Assembly: GCA_035578905.1 (NCBI GenBank)
Contig: JAQJVL010000102.1
Span: forward strand, 1,707,501 to 1,771,500
Origin: Stictocephala bisonia
Lineage: Eukaryota > Arthropoda > Insecta > Hemiptera > Membracidae
DNA length: 64,000 nucleotides
Direction of reading: 5' to 3'
This document shows, piece by piece, positions 12,005-21,875 of the stretch (the first letter of the stretch is position 1; every line of letters starts with the position of its first letter). The position numbers and the translations under genes were made by a program. Below the pieces are notes generated by a model, which was not told where the DNA came from, searched no databases, and worked only from the letters and a program-made list of their open reading frames with translations.

Positions 12005-12785
12005 GAATTTTACTTTTTGATTCTTATGTTTTTTAACTTCTCTTATTTTTTCGTATATAGGATTGTTCATGTTAATTTGTGTATTTAATATGTTCTTTGG
12101 TTCATTATAATTGTTTATGTATATGTGTAAATTTTCTTTTGTATTCATTTTTCTCCTTTCTTCTCGTATTCTAAAACTGTAACATTTTCATTTATATTTT
12201 GATAACTGTGATTTGATTGGAGAATATGTTCTGCAAAGTTAGATTTATTTGATGTTGAATTGTTGTTTCTTATGGCTTGTATGTGTTCTTTGTAACGTAA
12301 ATTAAATGTTCTTCCAGTTTGTCCTATGTAAAAAGAATTGCATTCTGAGCATTTTATTTTATATATTCCAGATTTGTCATATTTGTTATTTTTATTTTCT
12401 TTGTTGGATAATTTGTTAATTAAAGTAAAAGTATTGTTCTTTGTTTTGTAACTGAGTGTATCATTACTGTGTTGAAATGTCTTTCTAATAGCTTTATTCA
12501 TTTTTGTATTGTAAGGAACACTGATAAATTTTTTCTTTTCTTTTTCTTCCATTTTCTTATTCTTGTTTCTTTTTATTCTTTTTATTAATTTGTCAACAAT
12601 TGTCGGATTGTAACCATTTTTCGAAGCTAAGTATTTTATTGTTCTTTTTTCTTCTTCATAATCATATTTTTGCATTGGGACGTTTAACATTCTGTTTATC
12701 ATTGATCTAAAACTAGATAATTTGTACTTCCATGGGAGGTTAGAATTATATGGAATTAGTAGGTCACTTTGGGTTGATTTTAATT
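12005..12785 (-). pseudogene. Penelope-like polyprotein C-terminal fragment, copy B
   Basis: The minus-strand frame at 12702-12145 encodes the region after the reverse transcriptase and the GIY-YIG nuclease, with SGIYKIKC, FYIGQTGR and EHILQ, almost identical to copies A and C. A one-base loss in the A-run near 12148 (GGAGAAAAATG, one A fewer than in copy A) shifts the last ~45 codons to another frame. All of the reverse-transcriptase palm is missing because the copy is truncated at the junction with copy C. It cannot act alone. Confidence 0.82.
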
Positions 12786-12806
12786 AAATTTAATTAATTA
12801 AATCAC

Positions 12807-14996
12807 AATACCACCACGAATCTATCGAAGAAATAAACCATTACATAAAAAACTGGATCCAACCAATCATTAAAAAGAAAAGGGAAATTCACATATCAAA
12901 ACTAAATTCATTAAAACAAACAATTATAACATCTACCCAAGAGAACAATTCACAATGTAAGTTCAAATTTTATCCTAAATTTCATAATTTGACTACCATA
13001 CCTTTTAATGAAGAGGAAAATAATACTTTAAATAAATCAATAAAATACAACATAAATCTTGACCACAAAGTACATGAAATCGAAGATGATTTAATCAATA
13101 TGGACGTATCCATAATGACAACTGATACAAAAGAACGAGAACATTTCAGACATGCTTTCATACATGAACTAAATAAAATTAATATAAACACAAATAATAA
13201 TATAAAAACACATACAGCAAACAAAGAAATGACAATTATACATTCCATCTCAACAAAATTAAAAGAGAATAATGCTATACTAACCAAAGCTGATAAAGGA
13301 AATACAGCAGTTGTTATGTACAAAGATGAATATGACAATAAAATAAAAGATTTTATTCAAAATAACAAATTAACACTTTTAAAAAAGGATCCTACTAACC
13401 ATTACTCAAAAACAACTAACAAAATCATTTCTAAATGTAATACAATTCCAAAACCTATACAATATCAATTAAAAATGACCAACCCCAAAGCTCCTACCCT
13501 AAGAGCTCAACCTAAAACACATAAAACAAATATACCAATCAGACCAATAGTCAACTTTCAAAATGCACCATCATATAAATTATGCAAATATTTAAATAAA
13601 AAGATTCAAGAAAACATCATTTGGGACTACAATTACAGCATAAAGAACACTACTGAACTGATACACAATATAAAAGATATTCAAATTCCAAACCAATGTC
13701 AATTTATATCATTTGATATACAAGACATGTACACAAACATTCCTACTAAAGAAACATTAAACATTTTGAGAAATGATCTCACACTAACCAACAGACTCAA
13801 CACTAATGAAATTAATGATATCATCAAATCAACTGAAATTTGTATTGAACAAAATTACTTCAAATATAATGACAATTTCTACAAACAAAATAATGGACTA
13901 CCAATGGGATCTCCTTTATCAGGAATAATAGCAAACATCTTTTTACACAATCTGGAACAAAACAAAATTTTGAATGAATCAAATCCTCACAAACAAAAAA
14001 TAATCTATTGGTTTCGTTATGTTGATGATGTAATATGTCTTTTCCAAGGAAACGAAAAAGAAAGTGACGAATTACTAGAATACTTAAATTCATTAAATGA
14101 CAAAATAAAATTTACAAAAGAAAATGAAACAAAAGAAATAAACTATTTAGATCTAACAATCACAAATATTGGAAATAAACACTCTTTCAAAATTTTTAGA
14201 AAATCAACCCAAAGTGACCTACTAATTCCATATAATTCTAACCACCCATGGAAGTACAAATTATCTAGTTTTAGATCAATGATAAACAGAATGTTAAACG
14301 TCCCAATGCAAAAATATGATTATGAAGAAGAAAAAAGAACAATAAAATACTTAGCTTCGAAAAATGGTTACAATCCGACAATTGTTGACAAATTAATAAA
14401 AAGAATAAAAAGAAACAAGAATAAGAGAAATGGAAGAAAAAGAAAAGAAAAAATTTATCAGTGTTCCTTACAATACAAAAATGAATAAAGCTATTAGAGA
14501 GACATTTCAACACAGTAATTATACACTCAGTTACAAAACAAAGAACAATACTTTTACTTTAATTAACAAATTATCCAACAAAGAAAATAAAAATAACAAA
14601 TATGACAAATCTGGAATATATAAAATAAAATGCTCAGAATGCAATTCTTTTTACATAGGACAAACTGGAAGAACATTTAATTTACGTTACAAAGAACACA
14701 TACAAGCCATAAGAAACAACAATTCAACATCAAATAAATCTAACTTTGCAGAACATATTCTCCAATCAAATCACAGTTATCAAAATATAAATGAAAATGT
14801 TACAGTTTTAGAATACGAGAAGAAAGGAGAAAAAATGAATACAAAAGAAAATTTACACATATACATAAACAATTATAATGAACCAAAGAACATATTAAAT
14901 ACACAAATTAACATGAACAATCCTATATACGAAAAAATAAGAGAATTTAAAAAACATAAGAATCAAAAAGTAAAATTCAACTTACCCACACACTAA
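12807..14996 (+). pseudogene. Penelope-like reverse transcriptase-GIY-YIG endonuclease, copy C
   Basis: The plus-strand frame is open from about 12807 to 14488, with no native start because the 5' end is truncated. It contains PIRPIVNFQNAP, the NGLPMGSPLSG block and the catalytic FRYVDD box. One extra A in an A-run near 14430 (AGAGAAATGG against AGAGAATGG in A) moves the nuclease part into the frame 14430-14996. That part contains SGIYKIKC, FYIGQTGR and EHILQ and ends at a TAA just before the terminal repeat. Both long copies are broken by single-base slips in A-runs, at different places, which points to independent decay after insertion or to sequencing error in homopolymers. Confidence 0.88.
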
Positions 14997-15074
14997 ATTA
15001 ATCATATGTTATGTTATTTTCATCTGTTTTATTTTTATTTTTATAATTTGTTAATTTATTTTAGGTTATATTAT

Positions 15075-15118
15075 TTAATATCTGAAGATGGCCTAAGAGC
15101 CGAAACCGGTAATATATT
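15075..15118 (+). ncRNA. Hammerhead-like ribozyme motif, Penelope copy C
   Basis: Plus-strand motif: CTGAAGA 15082-15088, helix GGC/GCC, GAAA 15102-15105, then CCGGTA with the predicted cleavage after the A at 15111. Stem I could form between AATAT before the core and ATATA after the cut. The extra T at 15089 is the one departure from the standard core. Confidence 0.62.
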
Positions 15119-15211
15119 TTTATAAAAAATGAATAAACGGGTACTTTATTATGTTTATCATTTAATTTATTAAAATAGTAGCCCTAACGTGAACTAGTTT
15201 ATACATTTAAA

Positions 15212-15929
15212 TCTTATAACCCTATCGGCCGGTTGACATTGACTTTTTACATCATTCTCCAGAAATAATAGACTTTTGGTACCGTAGGCCTACTTAAGTT
15301 TATAAATTGAGCACAAGTATGCTCCATATGGTGCGTACATTTATTGGCAAACTATTAATTTATAAATGGGAAAACAACCCACTAAGCTGATTTAAAATTG
15401 CATATTTAACTTCACCTAATGCGCTAGTACAGTGACCCACCTACTGAAGTGCGGTATTCTAGTCTATTAAGGTGGCCATTATAATATATAATATACTTTA
15501 GCATATTTTCGTTGCCGGCAACTAAATTCCTGTTTTTATGTCGGCACAGGTATAACGTTGGTGAATAAATCAGAAATTTGTATCTGGTGGTTGTAGGAAT
15601 TAGTATGAGTGATGTGAACCTTTCTCACACTTAAATCAGCCTTTCACTGCGAATAAAATACGCTGCAGACGTAGGATAACAACACTTTACAACGGGGAAT
15701 AAAAGGCCAAGGACATCTCAATCTGTAGAGCATAGAAGTCTGAATAAATGTGATGAATTCACTGAAATTAACATTCCACACGTTGTTAACAACATGACAA
15801 AATCATCCACCAACTATTTCATCTGTTTTAGAGAAAATAAAACAGGATAAAACTCTACATAATATGAGTAAAAGCACAAGCTATAGATACCTAATTGATC
15901 TAAGATTTTCACATGAACTCGGAGAAAGA
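15212..15929. other. Unique-looking stretch, possible upstream transposase relic
   Basis: No clear gene. The right part may hold the unreadable N-terminal portion of the transposase relic at 15930. A phrase near 15450 (CTAGTCTATTAAGGTGGCCA) resembles the 79-bp satellite at 37341, but only weakly. Confidence 0.4.
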
Positions 15930-16390
15930 ATATCAATTCTTTTGGAGAGAAATTACCTTCGGCTTTGGAGGAGACAATATTTAATAAGTATTCAACAATA
16001 TGGAAGACAAGTAAAGGCAATTTTGATTAAATATGGGTGAAACTTTCTTAAATGTGGATAGATACTGTATATTTGACACTTTATTAGTTGCTAATCGCTC
16101 ATATTAGAAACGAGGATGGATTTGTGAAAGGTACAAATAACAATTATGGACAAAAATATGCATTCCTGATTTTTCAATAATAAAAGAAGACTAAACTAGG
16201 GACAGTGACTACCATGACAGGACCATGAACATATGCAACGTATTTCAAGAAGTGGTTCCAATCGGTGTTACCTATGATTACTCCAACCAGTGTGGTACTA
16301 ATGGACAATGCATCTTACCAATGCACGTCTGAAGAAGTGTTTTCAACAATTAAGTGGAAAAAATCTGCTAAAAAATAAGTGGAAAAGGTT
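15930..16390 (+). pseudogene. DDE transposase relic of the IS630/Tc1-mariner type
   Basis: Four frame-shifted pieces appear in the order expected for this family. At about 15933-16040 the text reads LLERNYLRLWRRQYL, the region before the first catalytic Asp. At about 16112-16135 it reads NEDGFVKGT. At about 16205-16222 it reads DYHD. At about 16238-16335 it reads YFKKWFQSVLPMI, then SVVLMDNASYQ, which holds the second catalytic Asp in the MDNA.Y.(H) motif. The His of that motif is Gln here. At least three frameshifts and the absence of the C-terminal third show the gene is dead. Terminal inverted repeats were not found. Confidence 0.68.
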
Positions 16391-16784
16391 ACTTGCTGAT
16401 ATAAAAAACAGAGTTGTGCCTGTAGATACTCTTTACAGATACAAGCATTTCTAAAATACGCCGTATATAAACCTGTAAATTGTTATTTTGAGAAGAAGCT
16501 GTATATATTGTTGTATGATATTCAAAATACTATAAAATATTTAAAAAATCAGCAAAAAAGTAATAAAACCACTAAAAGCTAAACTTTTATTGCGGCCTCT
16601 GGCAGTCTTTTTAATATTCTTAATCTAGATAACATTTGAATTTCTAAGAAAACTGATTATTAAAACATTAATTCTTACCAATTAATAATAAAGTAATCTT
16701 GTTTTATAAATAACTTTTACTATATATTTCACTTTTCTTAACAAACATAATGTATTTTGCGTTGGATAAACAGATTCCATGCTA
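16391..16784. other. AT-rich stretch, nothing recognised
   Basis: No gene or repeat recognised. It is bounded on the right by the 37-bp satellite. Confidence 0.5.
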
Positions 16785-18478
16785 CAGTTGTAAGCTACAC
16801 CGTAAGAGTGTAGCACCTCCTGAGTTGAAAGCACCAGCTGACGTGTATGGTACCTCCTCAGTTGTAGGCACCACCTTACAGGTGTGACACCTCCTCAGAT
16901 GTAAGCAACACCGTAAGTGTGTGGTACCTCCTCAGTTGTAAGCAACACCACAAGGGTGTAATACCTCCTCAGTTGAAAGCACCAGCTGACGTGTATGGTA
17001 CCTTCCTCAGTTGTAGGCACCACCTTACAGGTGTGACACCTCCTCAGTTGTAAGCAACACCGTAAGAGTGTGGCACCTCCTGAGTTTTAAGCAACACCGC
17101 AAGGGTGTAATACCTCCTCAGTTGAAAGCACCAGCTGACGTGTATGGTACCTCCTCAGTTGTAGGCACCACCTTACAGGTGTGACACCTCCTCAGATGTA
17201 AGCAACACCGTAAGTGTGTGGTACCTCCTCAGTTGTAAGCAACACCACAAGGGTGTAATACCTCCTCAGTTGAAAGCACCAGCTGACGTGTATGGTAACT
17301 CCTCAGTTGTAGGCACCACCTTACAGGTGTGACACCTCCTCAGTTGTAAGCAACACCGTAAGAGTGTGGCACCTCCTGAGTTTTAAGCAACACCGCAAGG
17401 GTGTAATACCTCCTCAGTTGAAAGCACCAGCTGACGTGTATGGTACCTCCTCAGTTGTAGGCACCACCTTACAGGTGTGACACCTCCTCAGATGTAAGCA
17501 ACACCGTAAGTGTGTGGTACCTCCTCAGTTGTAAGCAACACCACAAGGGTGTAATACCTCCTCAGTTGAAAGCACCAGCTGACGTGTATGGTACCTCCTC
17601 AGTTTTAGGCACCACCTTACAGGTGTGACACCACCTCAGTTGTAAGCAACACCGTAAGGGTGTGGTACCTCCTCAGTTGTAAGCAACACCGCAAGGGTGT
17701 AATAACTCCTCAGTTGAAAGCACCAGCTGACGTGTATGGTACCTCCTCAGTTGTAGGCACCACCTTACAGGTGTGACACCTCCTCAGTTGTAAGCAACAC
17801 CGTAAGGGTGTGGTCCCTCCATAGTTGTAAGCACCACCGTAAACGTATGGCACCCCCTCAGTTGTAAGCAACACCGCAAGGGTGTAATACCTCCTCAGTT
17901 GAAAGCACCAGCTGACGTGTATGGTACCTCCTAATTTATAGGCACCACCTTGCAGGTGTGACACCTCCTCAGTTCTAAGCAACACCGTAAGGGTGTGGTA
18001 CCTCCTCAGTTGTTGGCACCACCTTACAGGTGTGACACCTCTCAGTTGTAAACACCACCGTAAGGGTGTGACAACTTCTCAGTTGTAAATACCACCGTTA
18101 AGGTGTGGCACCTCCTCAGTTGTAAGCTACACCGTAAGGCTGGTGCCCCTCCTCAGATGTAAGCACCACCGTAAGGGTGTTATACCACCTCAGTTGTAAG
18201 CACTATCGTAAGTGTGTGGCACATCCTAAGTTGTAAGCACTATCTTAAGGGTGTGGAACCTCCTTAGCTGGAAGCACCATCGTAATGGTTAGCACCTCCT
18301 TAGTTGGAAGCACCATCGTAAGGGTGTGGCAACACCTAAGTTGTAAGCACCACCGTAAGGGTGTGGCACCTCCTCAGTTTTAAGCTCCACTGTAAGGGTG
18401 TGGCAGCTCCTTAGTTGGAAGCACCACCGAAAGGGTTTGAACCTCCTTAGTTGGAAGCACCATCGTAAGGGTGTTCTG
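16785..18478. repeat. 37-bp satellite with 148/296-bp higher-order repeat, about 46 units
   Basis: The basic unit is 37 bp: CCTCCTCAGTTGTAAGCA followed by ACACCGTAAGGGTGTGGTA. Between about 16900 and 17900 four unit types repeat in fixed order. The marker GAAAGCACCAGCTGACGTG recurs every ~148 bp, and neighbouring blocks alternate between two versions, giving a 296-bp super-repeat. Most units contain the dyad ACACC.....GGTGT. The units at the right end are diverged and lack this order, as expected for an array that homogenises in the middle. Confidence 0.93.
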
Positions 18479-18714
18479 TTCCCTTTTTATTTGTACCTTT
18501 TTATTAAAATTTGGACGTACTGACATAGTGGTCAACTCTTCAACGATTTAGATTTCTACAGTGATATTCTGATTTGGGGAGGAATTTCGTGTCTCAGTAG
18601 GTACGTTCCCAACACTACTTACTAGTGCTGGTACGCTATTCATCGACTATCCCTCTGAATTTGGGGAGGAGCCTGAGTTACCTTTTTTGGAGGATGGGTT
18701 TAACTCAGTACACG
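18479..18714. other. Short unique stretch
   Basis: No gene recognised between the satellite and the minisatellite A relic. Confidence 0.4.
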
Positions 18715-18776
18715 TCATTACCACCGTACATGTATGGGTGGTTGGATAAATACCATGCACGTGTATGGGTGGGTCA
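18715..18776. repeat. Minisatellite A relic, two units
   Basis: Two diverged units with ACCGTACATGTATGGGTGG and GCACGTGTATGGGTGGGTCA. The orientation is opposite to the array at position 1. Confidence 0.8.
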
Positions 18777-19631
18777 TAAGCACTGTAAATGTATTACAAT
18801 TTAGTGTTCTATGACGTTCTGACGTAAATATAAAAAATAAAATATACTGATAGTAAGCTTGATGATAATTGATCATTGACAAGTCATTAAACTGTGTGTG
18901 GGTACAATAAACTCTGAACAGTGAATACTGTTGACGAAACTGGGTGTCATGGGCTGGATATTGATTCACGTAGTAGTCATTTTAATACCCAATTATATAC
19001 ATCTAACTGACATAAAGTACTCGTTTGTTTGATCTGTTACAATAATGAGCAACATATTTAAAAAGGAAATTGACTTGAGCCTCATTACCAGAGTCAGTCA
19101 CATTAGTTTAGTCGAACCATCGGTGAATTGCTTAATCTCCTTAAATACACGATTAGAGTAAAAGCTTTCCAATCCGCTTGGAGCGCTGTGGTCAGTTAAG
19201 TACTGTCCCAGCTGCAATCTAGATACCGTATTACTATAATTAGAGAACCATTCAGTTATCGATCAAATAATTGACATTTTTTTCTTAACTTTAGTTTCAA
19301 TACATTTTTCTTAGTTGTTAGTATGTTAAAAACAATGCTAAAAACGATAACAAGTAAACTAACGAGTAGAAGTATAACTAAAGATGTATCACATTTTATG
19401 AAGTATATTAAAATGTAATCATTATTACTAGATAACAATAATTGTAATGATACATGTAAACATATATATTTTATCAAGTAACAAAAAATGTTATACCAAA
19501 AACTGAGTTGTTGGTTGGTGTTTCAATAACATATGAAGTATTGACCACCAAATTAAGTCATATATTGAAGCTAAATTAATAAATTTAGCGTAAAGTTTAC
19601 GCAAATTTAGTGTATGTATAGAAATATGATG
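18777..19631. other. AT-rich stretch, nothing recognised
   Basis: No gene, RNA or repeat recognised. Confidence 0.5.
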
Positions 19632-19857
19632 TCGACGCACTAGCTCGACCTTTCTACTACGTCACAACCCGTCTACTCCCGTGGAAGATGGAGTGACCGC
19701 ACACTGGCTCGGCGTCTTGAACAGATCAACTCGTCTACCACCGTGGAGGTTGTGTTGTTCACGCACTATCTTGGCTTCTCGAACACGTCACAACTCGTCT
19801 ACCACCGTGGAGGATGGGGTGACCGCACACTGGCTCGGCCTCTCGAATAGGTCATAA
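19632..19857. repeat. 64-bp minisatellite B, left part (about 3.5 units)
   Basis: Units contain AACTCGTCTACCACCGTGGA, GGATGGGGTGACCGCACAC and TGGCTCGGCCTCTCGAACA. The same array resumes at 25085-25456, on the far side of two LINE copies. Confidence 0.9.
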
Positions 19858-19861
19858 CTAA

Positions 19862-20606
19862 TCAAATTAAATCAATGTTTATTGCAGTATCTACATATAT
19901 AAATGCATTGCAAAAGTCAGAATGGTTTGAAAATAACTATTATTTTGTTATCAATCACTCTACAACATTCATTCATACATACAGATTTAGAAAACATTCA
20001 CTCTTCCAATTAATCCCACTTCCAGCACCGGTGTCAGCTTACCAGCTATATCAAAAACTCGTCCACAGCATACAATGCTTGACAGGCTAAAAAGCCTTTA
20101 AGACGAGTGTTGAAGGCTTTCGGAGTTGTGGCGATTTTCATAGAATTGGGCAGTCTGTTGTAAAGATGAACACCTGATTCTGAGGGCAAGTGCTCAAACG
20201 TTACTGTTCTGTGCCTCCCAGTCCTGTTGTTGTCCCTGCCTATTGTGTTATACTCGTGTATGTCTCACCCCTGAGTCAAGGAGCATTTAGAGATGAACAA
20301 AATTGTTGTTTCGAGAATGTAGAGGCAGGGTAACGTTAAGGATCTTCAAATTTTTTTAATTGGCCTGCAAATGTATCTGAAATTGACTTTTGCGATTATT
20401 TATATTGCTTTTTTCTGTAGACTGAACTATCTAAGAAATTGATTGTTCGTACAGGATCCCCATAACACTACGCCATAAGCTACGTGAGGGTATATCAAGC
20501 AATATTACACCATCAACAGAACCTGAATAGGGCAGTATCTGGCTAAAAACCTCAAAACAAATATGCCTGATGTTAATTTAGCGCACACAACGTCAGTATT
20601 GCTATT
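19862..20606 (-). pseudogene. Non-LTR retrotransposon (CR1/Jockey-group) 3' fragment
   Basis: On the minus strand, broken frames encode the C-terminal part of a LINE ORF2 after the reverse-transcriptase palm. In order they are CAKLTSGIFVLRFLARYC, then YPHVAYGVVLWGSC, then HEYNT, RTGRHRTVTFEHLPSESG, VHLYNRLPNSMK and LACQALYAVDEFLI before a stop. An A/T-rich tail with AATAAA follows to about 19862, next to minisatellite B. It ends SVDEF-like as the plus-strand LINE does, but differs enough to be another subfamily. It is 5'-truncated exactly where the plus-strand LINE starts, so the two lie head to head. Confidence 0.78.
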
Positions 20607-20610
20607 CAAG

Positions 20611-21847
20611 ATGGCGTCGGTTGGTATAGTTGAGTCTAAGTTGTCGTCCGCTAAAAATTGTATTATTTTGGACATTAAATGTGCGAAGTGCAATAAATCG
20701 GTTTAAAAATGGTATTCTGTGTGATAGTTGTGATAGGTGGTATCATTTTCGTTGTGCAAATGTAAATGAAGACAGCTTGCCAGAGAAAGATCTGCAATGG
20801 AACTGCCCCAGGTGTCCGGTAGAAGAAAGAAATGGTGGCCAACACAGCGACGTCAGCACTGGCAACGATAACAATTAACATCTTAATGCACAAGCCATCA
20901 TAAATGCTTTGAAAAGGGATCTGGACGATGTATTAAAGGAAAATGTCCTGCTAAAAGAAAGAATCATAATAATTGAAGAAAAATTTTCAGACTACAAGGA
21001 GTATGCAGGTAGGCCTAAGTATGAAACAAATACAGACTGTGTAAAACGGGCCAACAGAGGGTGGGAAACTGTAAAAATAAAGAAAACCTCTCCTATGAGC
21101 AGCAATTCAAAAATTTTCTCTGTGCCCACACAAAATAAATATGACACTCTTCAATTAGTGGAAGATGATGGACTCAGTGATACAAGTGTCAAGCATACTC
21201 TTGAAACCCCTATCTCCCCTAGCAAAATACAACGAAAAAATAGTAGGCCTAACAAGCGGAAAATTAAGGTGTACACTGACAGCTACGGCCGGGGTATTTC
21301 TTCACTCATGAGACGCAACCAAATGTTATCAAAGTGTTTCGAAGTTGAAGGTTTTGTAAAACCTGGTGTGGTCTTCAGCGATGTGTGCAGCACAGTACAA
21401 AAAGACACTGCGGACCTCACAACCCAGGACTTCGTGGTTCTTCTAGCAGGAGCCAATGACATCAGCAAGAACGAGAAGAAAGAGGCGACATCTACTCTAC
21501 AGAAGACGCTAACTTCGCTGACACACACCAATGTCATAGTAGTGAACATCCCCCACAGACACGACTTGCCAGATTGGTCCTGCGTCAACGATGAAGTGAA
21601 AAGTGCCAATGACGACTTCAAAAACATTAGTAAACAATTTAAGAATGTGTCTCTGTTAAATACCAGCAAATGTAATAGGGACTACCACACCAAGCATAGT
21701 CAGCACTTCAACAGGTTAGTAAAAAGTAGACTAAGTGATTCATTAATTAGTATTGTAAGCTTAACTAACAAACTGTCCAATGTGAATAAGCCGAGGCCTA
21801 ACCTAGATTCTGCAACCATAGACAGCCCAGTGTCAAAAAACGATTAA
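20611..21847 (+). pseudogene. LINE ORF1: PHD finger plus coiled coil plus SGNH esterase-like protein
   Basis: ORF1 proteins of this group bind element RNA and accompany it to the target. ATG 20611 opens with a PHD-type zinc finger: CAKC, then CDSCDRWYHFRC, then WNCPRC. A frameshift lies near 20700 between the first Cys pair and the rest, and an in-frame TAA at 20876-20878 follows. The same frame then continues with a charged coiled-coil stretch (KENVLLKERIIIIEEKF) and an SGNH/GDSL-like domain. Its blocks are TDSYGRG (the GDS box with T for G), AGANDI (block III) and HFNRLVK (the His region). The Ser, Asn and His needed for catalysis are present. PHD plus esterase ORF1 proteins are known from CR1-clade LINEs of insects. 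Confidence 0.8.
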
Positions 21848-21875
21848 AGCAGTCCGAACCCTGTCCGGACAACCT

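Larger units (their letters stand above)
11786..12785 (-). mobile_element. Penelope-like retroelement, copy B, 5'-truncated
   Basis: The 3' part of the element on the minus strand: terminal repeat (11786-11995) and the nuclease-coding region up to about 12785. It ends abruptly where sequence matching plus-strand copy C begins in reverse orientation. The junction at 12780-12800 is a pure A/T linker (TTTTAATTAAATTTAATTAA). The terminal repeat also serves as the upstream repeat of copy A. Confidence 0.85.
12800..15211 (+). mobile_element. Penelope-like retroelement, copy C, inverted relative to A and B
   Basis: Plus-strand copy lacking only about the first 75 codons, ending with a terminal repeat at 14999-15211. 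That repeat ends in sequence matching the leader just before the copy A start codon. This shows that the terminal repeat includes the whole 5' leader. Copies A and C form large inverted arms (~2.4 kb) around the ~1-kb copy B. Confidence 0.88.

Noticed and set aside
13860..14093. Antisense frames opposite the Penelope genes (also 10211-10444, 10966-11322, 12982-13338)
   Set aside because: They mirror well-recognised reverse-transcriptase coding sequence and have no motifs of their own.
9134..15211. Telomere-associated Athena-type Penelope elements
   Set aside because: A GIY-YIG nuclease is clearly present, while the telomeric types lack it, and no telomere repeats are seen.
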